Assembly (NCBI RefSeq): GCF_021442385.1
Contig: NZ_MUZA01000027.1
Span: 1-64,000 of the forward strand
Origin: Micromonospora sp. MH99
GTDB lineage: Bacteria; Actinomycetota; Actinomycetes; Mycobacteriales; Micromonosporaceae
Reading direction: 5' to 3'
Length of the DNA stretch: 64,000 nucleotides
How positions within the stretch are numbered: position 1 is the stretch's first letter; each line of letters starts with the position of its first letter. The notes beneath the pieces are model-generated. The model had not been told where the DNA came from and searched no databases. It was given only the letters and a program-made list of their open reading frames with translations. The position numbers and the translations under genes are program-made. Positions 50,785-58,721 of the stretch are shown here, piece by piece.

Positions 50785-51636
50785 ATGGCGAGAACAACCG
50801 TGCCCGATCGTCCGGTGTCCGTGGCGCCCGGTCTGTCGGAGGATGCGAGGACCGACGCCACGGTCATGAACGGGGGTCCGAGCGTGGAGCTGCGCCGGAG
50901 CCGGGGGGCCCGGGTGCTCGCCCTGGTGTGCGTACTCGGTGGGGTGCTCTTGTTGGTCTACCCCAGCGACGGCGCCCTGCTACGGACGATCGTCGCCGTG
51001 GGTGCGATCGCGCTCGGCGCGGTGGTGCTGGTCAGCGCGCTGCGGCCGTTCCGCTTCGGGATCACCCCGGAAGGGCTCAGCATCCGGCGGCCCGGCCTGC
51101 GCCGGGAGATCCGGTGGGCCGAGGTCGACGCGCTGGTCCTCGACGAGCCGCCCCGCCGCGACGGCTACTCGACGCCGCCGCGCCTGCTGCTGGTGCCCGC
51201 ACCGGCTGCGGCATTCGAACCGGTCACCGCCCGCCACCCGATCGACGGCCGGCCGGCCGTCGAGCTGCTGGTCTTCGACCAGGTCCGGGAGCAACCCGAG
51301 CAGGTGGCCGAGGCGCTCGCGCGCTGCGCCGGGGACCGGTTCGTCGACCTGCTCGCTCTGCGCCGCGCCGCCTTCGCCGCCCCGGACCTCCCGGTCGGCC
51401 TGCGTGGCTACCAGATGGATCGGGTCGACAGGTTGATCCGACGCGGCCAGGACGCCCTGATCTCCGGGGATGCGGCGACCCGGCAGGCGGCCCGGGGCGA
51501 GATCGAACGCGCCACCGCCGCCGGTCTGCCGATCGCCCAACGCGGCTACCCCACGTACCAGGCGGATGCGGTTCTGGAAGCCCTCGTCGCCGCGTTGGCC
51601 GACCACCAGTCCACCGATCGGGAGACCGCCCCATGA
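50785..51636 (+). CDS. membrane protein with PH-like domain
   Basis: The 283-residue protein has two membrane helices (~42-60 and ~66-86), followed by a PH-like beta domain (FGITPEGLSIRRPGLRREIRW) and a helical C-terminus (YQMDRVDRLIRRGQDALISG). It resembles the membrane protein at 38288 in layout. Its stop overlaps the alditol oxidase start (ATGA). TAGGGT at 50770-50775 may be its -10. Confidence 0.7.
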   Translation: MARTTVPDRPVSVAPGLSEDARTDATVMNGGPSVELRRSRGARVLALVCVLGGVLLLVYPSDGALLRTIVAVGAIALGAVVLVSALRPFRFGITPEGLSIRRPGLRREIRWAEVDALVLDEPPRRDGYSTPPRLLLVPAPAAAFEPVTARHPIDGRPAVELLVFDQVREQPEQVAEALARCAGDRFVDLLALRRAAFAAPDLPVGLRGYQMDRVDRLIRRGQDALISGDAATRQAARGEIERATAAGLPIAQRGYPTYQADAVLEALVAALADHQSTDRETAP

Positions 51637-52910
51637 CCGCGCAGGGACAGCATCAGACGGCCAGCACCGACGTGCCACGCCGCAACTGGGCCGGCAACGT
51701 GCGCTACGCCGCGCGGGAGTTCCACCGCCCCACCACCGTCGACGAGGTGCGCCGGCTGGTCGCCGGCAGCTCCCGGATCCGCGCGGTGGGCACCGGGCAC
51801 TCCTTCAACCGCCTCGGCGACACCACCGGGGACCTGGTCTCGCTCGCCGGCCTGCCCCCGACGATCGAGATCGACCGCGAGCGCGGGCAGGTCACCGTCG
51901 CCGGCGCGCTGCGCTACGGCGACGTCGCCCGGCACCTGCACGGCCAGGGGTACGCGCTGGCCAACCTCGCCTCACTGCCGCACATCTCGGTCGCCGGCGC
52001 GGTGGCCACCGCCACCCACGGCTCCGGCCCCGCCCACGGCAACCTGGCCACCTCGGTAGCCGCCCTGGAGCTGGTCAACGCCGACGGGGACCTGACGCAC
52101 GTGGACCGCGACACCGACGGCGACACGTTCGCCGGCATGGTGGTCGGGCTCGGCGCGTTCGGCCTGGTCACCCGGGTAACCCTGGATCTGGTGCCGACGT
52201 TCGAGCTGCGCCAGTACGTGCGCCTCGACCTACCCGTCGAGGCGCTGGACGAGGCGTTCGACTCGGCGTACAGCGTGAGCGTGTTCACCGACTGGCGTAC
52301 CCCGCGTCTGCGGGAGGTGTGGCGCAAGCAGCTCGCGGACCAGCCGCCGCCGGAGACGGACTGGCTCGGCACCACGGCCGCCGACCAGCCGCGACACCCG
52401 GTGCTCGGCATGCCGGCCGAGAACTGCACCCCACAGCTCGGCGTGCCGGGCCCGTGGCACGAGCGGTTGCCGCACTTCAAGCTCGGCTTCACCCCGAGCA
52501 GCGGTGACGAACTCCAGTCCGAGTACCACCTGCCGCGTACGGCGGCGGCCGGGGCGCTCGCCGCGCTGGCCGAGGTGGCGCACCTGATCGCCCCCGTGTT
52601 GCAGGTGTGCGAGCTGCGGACGGTGGCGGCCGACGAGCTGTGGCTCAGCCCGAACCACCGGCGGGACAGCTTCGTGGTCCACTTCACCTGGGTCGACGAC
52701 GCCGACGCGGTGCTGCCGGTGCTGGCCGAGGTGGAGGACCGGCTGGCGCCGTTCGCGCCCCGCCCGCACTGGGGCAAGGTCTTCGTCACCGCCCCCACCG
52801 AGCTGGCCGCCCGCTACCCCCGCCACGCCGACTTCGCCGCCCTGCTGACCCGCCTGGACCCGACCGGCACGTTCCGCACCGACCTGCTGGACCGCTACTT
52901 CCCCCGCTGA
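51633..52910 (+). CDS. aldO: alditol oxidase-like FAD-linked oxidase
   Basis: The 425-residue protein closely follows the Streptomyces AldO pattern: NWAGNVRYAAREFHRP, the covalent FAD histidine in GTGHSFN (H56), ASLPHISVAGAVATATHGSG, SVFTDWRTPRLREVW, FTPSSGDELQSEYHLPR and PHWGKVFVT with the substrate Lys. AldO oxidises xylitol, sorbitol and other alditols at C1 with release of hydrogen peroxide. No signal peptide; cytoplasmic. Its last 16 bp overlap the convergent site-2 protease gene. Confidence 0.9.
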   Translation: MTAQGQHQTASTDVPRRNWAGNVRYAAREFHRPTTVDEVRRLVAGSSRIRAVGTGHSFNRLGDTTGDLVSLAGLPPTIEIDRERGQVTVAGALRYGDVARHLHGQGYALANLASLPHISVAGAVATATHGSGPAHGNLATSVAALELVNADGDLTHVDRDTDGDTFAGMVVGLGAFGLVTRVTLDLVPTFELRQYVRLDLPVEALDEAFDSAYSVSVFTDWRTPRLREVWRKQLADQPPPETDWLGTTAADQPRHPVLGMPAENCTPQLGVPGPWHERLPHFKLGFTPSSGDELQSEYHLPRTAAAGALAALAEVAHLIAPVLQVCELRTVAADELWLSPNHRRDSFVVHFTWVDDADAVLPVLAEVEDRLAPFAPRPHWGKVFVTAPTELAARYPRHADFAALLTRLDPTGTFRTDLLDRYFPR

Positions 52911-54040
52911 CCGACCGGGGTGCGCAGGCTGCCGCGCTGAACGGCGCGGCTGATGTCGCTGGGGGAGACGATGCCGGTGAGCAGGCCGTCGTCGCTCACC
53001 ACCAGGGCGCGGCCGTCGGCGCACTCGCTGAGCCGGGGGAGCAGGTCGTTGAGCTCTTCCCCCGGCTGCGCGAGGACCAGCTGGTCGGCCCGGCAGGCCA
53101 CCTCGGCCAGCGTGGTCGACATCCGCCGGTCGGCGGGTACGCCCCGCACCCGGTCCAGGGTGACGAGGCCGGTCGGTCGGCCGTCCTCGGTCAGCGGCAG
53201 CGCCGAGTGCCGGTACGCGAAGAGGTAGTGGTCCACGAAGTCGGCGACCGTCATGTCCGCCGAGGCGGTCTGCGGCTGCGGCGTCATCACGTCGGCGACC
53301 CGGATGCCGCGGAGTGCGCTTCCGGCGCGGGCCTGCCGCTCCTCCACCCCGGCTGCGCCGATCAGGAACCAGCCGATCAGCGCCAGCCAGAGCCCACCGA
53401 AGCCGATACCGGACAGGAACTGCCACAGCCCGAGGCCGATCAGCAGCACACCCAGCACCCAGCCGGCCCGGGCGGCCACCACGGACGCTCGGCTCCGATC
53501 GCCGGTGGCCTTCCACACCGCCGCGCGCAGCAGCCGGCCACCGTCCAGCGGTGCGGCCGGCAGCACGTTGAAGATCGCCAGGAGCACGTTGATGCCGGCC
53601 AGCCACGCGATCGCGCCGAAGAGCAGTCCACCCTGCCCGGCCAGCGCGAACAGCAGCGCGATGACACCGAAGAACGCCCCGAGCAGCAGGCTGACCAGCG
53701 GGCCGACGCCCGCGATCCGCAGCTCCGCGCCGGGGTCGCGCGGCTCGCCCTTCAGCTCCGCCACCCCGCCGAACAGCCAGAGCGTGATGCCGTCGACGGT
53801 CAGCCCGTTGCGTTTGGCGACCACTGCGTGCGACACCTCGTGGGCGAGCAGGCCGACGAAGAAGACCACCGCCGCGGCCAGACCGGCGAGGGTGTACGCC
53901 ACCGGCGAGCGGTCCGGGTACGAGCGGGGAAACTGGTTCGCGGCCAGCCCCCACGCGATCAGCGCGAAGATGACCAGAACGCTCCAGTTGACCCCGACCG
54001 GCACCCCCGCGATCCGTCCGAGCCGGAAACTTGCCCTCAT
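52895..54040 (-). CDS. site-2 protease (M50) with two CBS domains
   Basis: The 381-residue integral membrane metalloprotease has HEVSH at 67-71 (zinc and catalytic Glu) and NVLPAAPLDGG at 158-168 with the third ligand Asp166, in about six membrane helices. Two CBS domains follow from ~250 (VADVMTPQPQTASADMTVAD). This is the Rip3-like/SpoIVFB subgroup, in which CBS domains sense nucleotides and control cleavage of membrane substrates. Substrate unknown. Confidence 0.9.
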   Translation of the reverse strand: MRASFRLGRIAGVPVGVNWSVLVIFALIAWGLAANQFPRSYPDRSPVAYTLAGLAAAVVFFVGLLAHEVSHAVVAKRNGLTVDGITLWLFGGVAELKGEPRDPGAELRIAGVGPLVSLLLGAFFGVIALLFALAGQGGLLFGAIAWLAGINVLLAIFNVLPAAPLDGGRLLRAAVWKATGDRSRASVVAARAGWVLGVLLIGLGLWQFLSGIGFGGLWLALIGWFLIGAAGVEERQARAGSALRGIRVADVMTPQPQTASADMTVADFVDHYLFAYRHSALPLTEDGRPTGLVTLDRVRGVPADRRMSTTLAEVACRADQLVLAQPGEELNDLLPRLSECADGRALVVSDDGLLTGIVSPSDISRAVQRGSLRTPVGQRGK

Positions 54041-54095
54041 CCCTGTCCGTTACCCCCGGTTGGGCGAGCCATGCGACATGCCGCGCTAAGGAGCG

Positions 54096-54123
54096 TTGGT
54101 CCGGGGTATGCAGCGGGTAGGGT
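54096..54123 (+). promoter_or_regulatory. promoter of the toxin-antitoxin pair
   Basis: TTGGTC (54096-54101) and TAGGGT (54118-54123) are 16 bp apart and end 6 nt before ATG 54130, giving a leaderless antitoxin mRNA. Confidence 0.5.
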
Positions 54124-54129
54124 CAGAGT

Positions 54130-54411
54130 ATGACTCGCCGGATCACCATCAGCCTGCCCGACGACGTGGCCGCGTACGTGGAGCGCACGCAGGGCAACAC
54201 GTCGGGTTTCATCGCCGGGATCCTGCGCCGGAAAATGCGCGCCGACAACCTGCGGGCCCGGTGGGAGCAGCTCGGCTACGTGGTTACCGACGAGGACGTC
54301 GAACGGACCCGGTCCCACCTTGCCGCCCTGGCACCGATCACCGACGAGCAGCACGCGCGCAACGCCGAGTGGCTCCGCCAGTTCGACCAGGACGGGCCGG
54401 CCGCCGCGTGA
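54130..54411 (+). CDS. ribbon-helix-helix antitoxin
   Basis: The 93-residue protein begins RRITISLPDDVAAYVERTQG, a ribbon-helix-helix DNA-binding strand and helix. The C-terminal half is charged and helical, as in antitoxins that wrap the toxin. The stop overlaps the GTG of a PIN-domain gene, the standard layout of a type II toxin-antitoxin operon in which the antitoxin represses its own promoter. Confidence 0.82.
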   Translation: MTRRITISLPDDVAAYVERTQGNTSGFIAGILRRKMRADNLRARWEQLGYVVTDEDVERTRSHLAALAPITDEQHARNAEWLRQFDQDGPAAA

Positions 54412-54818
54412 ACGGTCTGGTCCTGGACACGTCCGCCCTGCTCGCCTACGCCTCCGGCGACAGCGTCGAACCGGGGGCGATCCTGACTCTCGCCGAGGAG
54501 GACCCGGCGCAGGAGGTGTGGATCCCGGCTCTCTGCCTGGGGCAGGCGCAGCTGGAGGTGGCTGGCACACCCGCCGTCCACCTCCTCGACCTGCTCCTGA
54601 GCGAGGAACGGGAGATCAAAGTCGCGGTGTACGACGCACCGACCAGTCGCCGGGTGGCCCGGATCGCAGCGCGGTTCGACGTGCCGCTGGACGTCGCGCA
54701 CGCCGTTGCGACCGCCGTGCTGTACCGCTGTTACCTGGTGACCCGCGACCCCAAGCGGGTCGCCCCGGCGGTGCCGCCGGATCTGGAGATCCTCGACATC
54801 TCGCTCGACTGGAGTTGA
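54408..54818 (+). CDS. PIN domain toxin (VapC-like)
   Basis: The 136-residue protein has PIN acidic residues D7 (LVLDTSALLAY), the Asp of PLDVAHAVATAV and that of LVTRDPKRV. At the position of the conserved second acid (usually Glu in a PALCLAEA-like segment) it has Gln46 (IPALCLGQAQLEV), so the active site may be weakened or use E50. PIN toxins cleave RNA. GTG 54408 overlaps the antitoxin stop. Confidence 0.82.
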   Translation: MNGLVLDTSALLAYASGDSVEPGAILTLAEEDPAQEVWIPALCLGQAQLEVAGTPAVHLLDLLLSEEREIKVAVYDAPTSRRVARIAARFDVPLDVAHAVATAVLYRCYLVTRDPKRVAPAVPPDLEILDISLDWS

Positions 54819-54847
54819 GTGCACACTGACTGGCTCGTCACCGGACG

Positions 54848-55273
54848 TTAGATACGGCTGGCCAAAACAGCCGCTTCGTTCAGGAGGGAATCGAGTTCGT
54901 CGTCGGAGATCCTCCCACCGCCGAGCGTATGCAGAATGGCCAAGCCCTGGATACGACCCGCGATCTTAGGGTCGACGTCCATCTCGATGGTCGGGTCGAG
55001 AGCGGCGCTGATCAGCTTCTCTGCGCTGGTCGCGTCAGTCTCGGCACCACCGGTTGTCGTGCTCCGCATGTGGCTGACGAACCGGATCACCTCCTCCGGG
55101 CTGGCACCGTTGGGGAAGTGGCGGTCGACCGCGAGGTAGAAGACCGCACCGAGCAGCGTGGCGAAACCCTCCCAGCCCTGACTGTCGAGGCGAGCCTCGA
55201 TGCGGTCGTTCTCGGCGTGGTCGCCCGTCACCATGGTGCGGATGTAGGCGACCATGTCAGGACTGATCGTCAC
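54848..55273 (-). CDS. unknown helical protein, last gene of four-gene operon
   Basis: The 141-residue protein is soluble and mostly helical (ATLLGAVFYLAVDRHFPNG, PEEVIRFVSHMRS, LDSLLNEAAVLASRI). It contains no cysteines and no recognised motif. It overlaps the preceding gene by 17 nt. The G+C and codon use are clearly less extreme than in the flanking core genes, which suggests acquisition by transfer. Function unknown; the operon context suggests a complex with the three small proteins upstream. Confidence 0.65.
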   Translation of the reverse strand: MTISPDMVAYIRTMVTGDHAENDRIEARLDSQGWEGFATLLGAVFYLAVDRHFPNGASPEEVIRFVSHMRSTTTGGAETDATSAEKLISAALDPTIEMDVDPKIAGRIQGLAILHTLGGGRISDDELDSLLNEAAVLASRI

Positions 55274-55913
55274 GATGCTTCCTCTCGCGGTGCTTTTTGG
55301 TCATGTTCCACAGGCCCTTCAGGCCGACGGCCACGGCTCCAGCCGCCATGATGACGGAGCTGACCGGGTGTTCCAACTGTGGTCGATCTGCGGGCGGGGC
55401 GGGCTTGGGAGCGGCGGTGGAGGTCGCGGTGCCGCCGGGGCCGCCCTTGATCTGATGCATCAACTCGCGAAGCCCGGCCGTCGTGGCCTGCTCAGCGTCC
55501 TGAAGGTTGCCCTCGGTCTCGTCCGCCTTCTTAACATGACGCCGGAGGAAGGCTTCGGCTCGGCTGCCCCTGCTCTCTGCCTCTGCGACCACTCGTTCGC
55601 CCGATGGTGATCCGCGGTCCCCGTCAACACGAGCGGGGACGGAACCCGGGGCGATCACGTTGACGTAGTTGGCGAGATGGTGCGCGGCGTTGCTACTCAG
55701 CAGGCCGAGCCGGCCGGTCTTGTCGAGAGCGGTGCGGCTCTGGCTGATCGCCAGGCCGAGCTTCGGGTTCTCGCTCCCGCTACCGAGCCGGCGAAGATTT
55801 CCCTGAGCCTCGGCCGTGTCCTGCTGGGCGCGGCCGGCTTTGACGGCTAGGGCGTCCAACTTTTCAATGGCGGAGTTGAGCTGTGCCACGACCTGGGCGA
55901 GGAGCCCAGTCAT
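55257..55913 (-). CDS. unknown protein with coiled coil and one C-terminal hydrophobic segment
   Basis: The 218-residue protein has an N-terminal helical region (LLAQVVAQLNSAIEKLDALA), an HHLANYVNVIAPG segment and a charged helix with RRHVKKADETEG. A Pro/Ala linker is followed by a hydrophobic stretch SSVIMAAGAVAVGLKGLWNM near the end, then a basic tail. It could be a tail-anchored membrane protein. ATG 55913 overlaps the previous stop by 4 nt. No family recognised. Confidence 0.65.
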   Translation of the reverse strand: MTGLLAQVVAQLNSAIEKLDALAVKAGRAQQDTAEAQGNLRRLGSGSENPKLGLAISQSRTALDKTGRLGLLSSNAAHHLANYVNVIAPGSVPARVDGDRGSPSGERVVAEAESRGSRAEAFLRRHVKKADETEGNLQDAEQATTAGLRELMHQIKGGPGGTATSTAAPKPAPPADRPQLEHPVSSVIMAAGAVAVGLKGLWNMTKKHRERKHRDDQS

Positions 55914-56170
55914 CCGAGCGACTCCCGATAGCTGCCCGTGTTGTCCTTGATCACGGTGATCGTGCGGAGGATCAGCTCTACCTCGCGTTTGGCGGAGGTC
56001 AACGCCGTACGGGCCTTGTTCGCCTCGTCATGTTGGCTGTCGTGCAGGGTGGTGAGGGTCAAGCTGGTTGCCTCGGCGAGTTGGGCACCGATCTCCTCGA
56101 CCGTAGCGGCGGCTTCGCCGAGTAAGCCGTCGACTTCGCGGAGGGCGGCTTTGATCTCGCCGATGCTCAC
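55910..56170 (-). CDS. small helical protein, second in operon
   Basis: The 86-residue protein is predicted entirely helical, with heptad-like pattern (IKAALREVDGLLGEAAATVE, RTALTSAKREVELILRTITV). Size and shape resemble WXG100-like or coiled-coil adaptor proteins, but the central Trp-x-Gly is missing. It begins two bases after the stop of the first operon gene. Function unknown. Confidence 0.62.
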   Translation of the reverse strand: MSIGEIKAALREVDGLLGEAAATVEEIGAQLAEATSLTLTTLHDSQHDEANKARTALTSAKREVELILRTITVIKDNTGSYRESLG

Positions 56171-56172
56171 GG

Positions 56173-56436
56173 TCAGCCCAGCACGCTCATGTACTGCCGG
56201 GCGGCTTGGCTGCTGCCCTGCATGATGGTGGCCGCTTCGACCAGCCGCTGTTTACTCTGTTCGGCGCGGGCGATGGCTTCGCCGAGCGTCGGGTGGCCGG
56301 TGCCGGCGGCCACCGTGCGTAGGCGGACCAGCACCTGCTCGGTGCTCTCGATGGCAGCGCGGATCTGGTTTGTCGTGGTGTTGCTCTGGTCGGCTGCTTG
56401 GGCGAGCGCGGCCTTCACTTGTTCGATGCTGGCCAT
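56173..56436 (-). CDS. small helical protein, first in operon
   Basis: The 87-residue protein is helical (SIEQVKAALAQAADQSNTTT, GEAIARAEQSKQRLVEAATI) and opens like the second operon protein (SIGEIKAALREVDG), so the two look related and may form a hetero-oligomer. No WxG motif, signal peptide or known domain. A strong AGGAGG box lies 5 nt before ATG 56436. Confidence 0.65.
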   Translation of the reverse strand: MASIEQVKAALAQAADQSNTTTNQIRAAIESTEQVLVRLRTVAAGTGHPTLGEAIARAEQSKQRLVEAATIMQGSSQAARQYMSVLG

Positions 56437-56547
56437 GCTGTCCTCCTGGTCGACTACGCGCGACGCGAATCACGTTCGTACGTTCCGTGGAGGGACGAAC
56501 ACTAACCGACACCAAGTACTGTCCGCAGCCCCGAGGCGCTGGTGCGG

Positions 56548-56597
56548 AGAGCGGTATGACACAGGGGAATATTTATACCTGTGTGTCATACCGCTCT
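56548..56597. repeat. palindromic repeat A, related to the one at 57648
   Basis: AGAGCGGTATGACACA (56548-56563) pairs perfectly with 56582-56597 around an AT-rich 18-nt loop. The central 46 bp (56550-56595) align over full length without gaps to the palindrome at 57653-57698; the shared core includes CAGGGG and ATATT. It lies between the four-gene operon and the hydrolase gene. Confidence 0.75.
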
Positions 56598-56712
56598 ACG
56601 CCGAGTTACCTGCCGGCCGAGCTGGCGAACGTGGCCGGGCCGCCCACGACGGTGCCTGCTCGCGGTCGTTGGCGAGACGGCGATGACCGATGCGATGGCG
56701 GTGACCGGCGCT

Positions 56713-57567
56713 TCAGCGGCGGGGGGCCTCGCTGGCGATCGTCGCCTCCCGGGGCAGCGCCGCCGCCCGCAGCGCCCAGTCCAGCGCGTAGTCGGCGATC
56801 TCCTCCCAGCCGGGCGCCCCGACCGTGAAGTGCGACCGGCCGGGGAACTCCTCGTACGCGGTGAGCGCCCGGGACTTCTGGTAGAGCCCCGCGTTCGTGC
56901 GGACCACCGACGCCGGCACCACGTGGTCCTCTCCGCCGGCCATCAGCAGCAGCGGCGCCCGGTCGTTGCGCCCGACGTCGACGCGGGCGGGTGAGCGCGG
57001 GTCGACGTTGGCGAAGGCGCCCTCGAAGAACACCCGGCCGGCGCCGGGGACGGCGTAGCGCTGCCAGGCCCGGTCGGAGTCCTCCCGGCTCATTGTGTTG
57101 CCGAACGTGTAGGCGAAGTCGTCTGGGGTGAACGGGACAGCCCTGCTCCGGTTGGCGGGACTGCGCAGGATCGGGAAGCCGGAGCGCAGCTGACTCAGCG
57201 GCACCTTGAGCACCCCCTTGATCGCCGCCGGGTGCACCCCCACCACCGCCGCGCCGAGACCCCGGTCGACGAGGATCTGGGTGAACAGGCCGCCGAACGA
57301 GTGCCCCATGATGATCGGCGGTCGGGGCAGCGCCCGGATGATCCGGTCGTAGTGGGCGACGATGGTGGCGATGCTCTGCTCGGCGATCGGGCTGGGGTCG
57401 TCGCGCAACTGCTCCACCGACCGGTCCATGCCGGGCCAGGCGGGAGCGATGACGTGCATCCCGCGCTCAGTGAACCGTTGGGCCCACCCCTCCCAGCTGC
57501 GGGAGGTCATCCAGAGTCCGTGGATCAGCACGACCGTGTCGACCCGGCCCTGCGGTGTGGCACCCAT
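56713..57567 (-). CDS. alpha/beta hydrolase
   Basis: The 284-residue hydrolase has the oxyanion HGLWM segment, nucleophile elbow GHSFGG, the acid in MAGGEDHVVP and the catalytic His in RSHFTVG. No signal peptide. Likely an esterase or lipase-like enzyme; substrate unknown. It is bracketed by two related palindromic repeats (56548-56597 and 57648-57703), upstream of its start and downstream of its stop. Confidence 0.88.
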   Translation of the reverse strand: MGATPQGRVDTVVLIHGLWMTSRSWEGWAQRFTERGMHVIAPAWPGMDRSVEQLRDDPSPIAEQSIATIVAHYDRIIRALPRPPIIMGHSFGGLFTQILVDRGLGAAVVGVHPAAIKGVLKVPLSQLRSGFPILRSPANRSRAVPFTPDDFAYTFGNTMSREDSDRAWQRYAVPGAGRVFFEGAFANVDPRSPARVDVGRNDRAPLLLMAGGEDHVVPASVVRTNAGLYQKSRALTAYEEFPGRSHFTVGAPGWEEIADYALDWALRAAALPREATIASEAPRR

Positions 57568-57647
57568 CGCGTCCTCCCGGTGTCGCGGCGTCCGGCGGCG
57601 CTTACCCGCTGCCGCGCCCGCGATGCCTCGGTTGGGGGTGGATGTGG

Positions 57648-57703
57648 CGGCGAGCGTGATGACTCAGGGGCATATTGATGACACGGAGGCATCACGCTCG
57701 CCG
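57648..57703. repeat. palindromic repeat B, related to the one at 56548
   Basis: CGGCGAGCGTGATG (57648-57661) pairs perfectly with 57690-57703 around a 28-nt loop that holds CAGGGGCATATTGATGACAC. It lies 80 bp before the hydrolase start and aligns gap-free over 46 bp with palindrome A. Confidence 0.75.
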
Positions 57704-57820
57704 CGGTCCTCGCTCGCCGGCCCGTTCCTCTCCGTGCGACCCGCGCCCTGACAAATGTCACGGCCGGAACGTGACGGCCGCTCCGGGAGCCGACCTTCGC
57801 GACGCCGGAGCATCTATGCC

Positions 57821-58720
57821 ATGACCAGTACGCATCCGGCCGTCGAGCTGAACGGCCTCACCAAGACCTTCGGCACGGTCACCGCTGTCGACGGGCTGAG
57901 CCTGCGAGTGCAGCCCGGCGAGGTGGTGGCGTTCCTCGGCCCCAACGGCGCGGGCAAAACCACCACCATCGACATGCTGCTCGGCCTGGCCCGCCCGGAC
58001 GCGGGCACGGTCCGCGTCCTGGGCGGCACCGCCGACGACGCGGTGGCCCGGGGTCGGGTCGCCGCCGTACTCCAGACCGGCGGGCTGCTCAAGGACCTCA
58101 CCGTCGGCGAGACCGTGCGGATGACCGCCCACTTCTACCGGCACACCCGCCCGGCCGCCGAGGTGCTGGAGCGCGCCGGCATCGCCGACATCGCCGACCG
58201 GATCGTGGGGCGGTGCTCCGGCGGTCAGCAGCAGCGGCTGCGTTTCGCCCTGGCCCTGCTGCCGGACCCGGACCTGATGGTGCTCGACGAGCCGACCACG
58301 GGGATGGACGTCGAGGGCCGCCGGGACTTCTGGCAGGCCCTGCGCCGCGACGCCCGCGACGGCAGGACCGTCATCTTCGCCACCCACTACCTGGACGAGG
58401 CGGACGCGTACGCCGACCGGATCGTGCTGGTCCGGCAGGGACGGATCGTCGCCGACGGCACCACCGCGGAGATCAAGAACCTGGCCGCCGGCCGTACGGT
58501 GCGGGCCACCCTGCCCGGCGCGGACCAGGCCGCGCTCGCCGCGCTGCCCGGCGTGGACGCCGTGGAGGTACGCGGCGACAGCGTCCTCGTGCGTACCGGC
58601 GACTCGGACGCGATCGCCCGTCACCTGCTCACCCGGACCGCCGCCCGGGACGTGGAGATCACCTCCCGCAACCTCGAGGACGCCTTCCTCGCCCTGACCA
58701 CCGAGCGCATCGGAGCCTGA
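57821..58720 (+). CDS. ABC transporter ATP-binding protein (ABC-2 exporter)
   Basis: The 299-residue ATPase has Walker A GPNGAGKTTT, the Q-loop VLQTGGLL, a signature reading CSGGQQQRLRFA, Walker B DLMVLDEPTTGMD and the switch His in FATHYLDEAD. A C-terminal drug-resistance-like extension follows. It works with the permease two bases downstream, and the two-component system behind it probably reports on the exported or inducing compound. ATG 57821 is the start; no ribosome box is clear. Confidence 0.93.
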   Translation: MTSTHPAVELNGLTKTFGTVTAVDGLSLRVQPGEVVAFLGPNGAGKTTTIDMLLGLARPDAGTVRVLGGTADDAVARGRVAAVLQTGGLLKDLTVGETVRMTAHFYRHTRPAAEVLERAGIADIADRIVGRCSGGQQQRLRFALALLPDPDLMVLDEPTTGMDVEGRRDFWQALRRDARDGRTVIFATHYLDEADAYADRIVLVRQGRIVADGTTAEIKNLAAGRTVRATLPGADQAALAALPGVDAVEVRGDSVLVRTGDSDAIARHLLTRTAARDVEITSRNLEDAFLALTTERIGA

Positions 58721-58721
58721 G

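Noticed and set aside
55910..56436. WXG100 (ESX) secretion substrates
   Set aside because: Length and helical nature fit, but neither protein has the W-x-G turn or the C-terminal YxxxD/E signal, and no ESX component is nearby.
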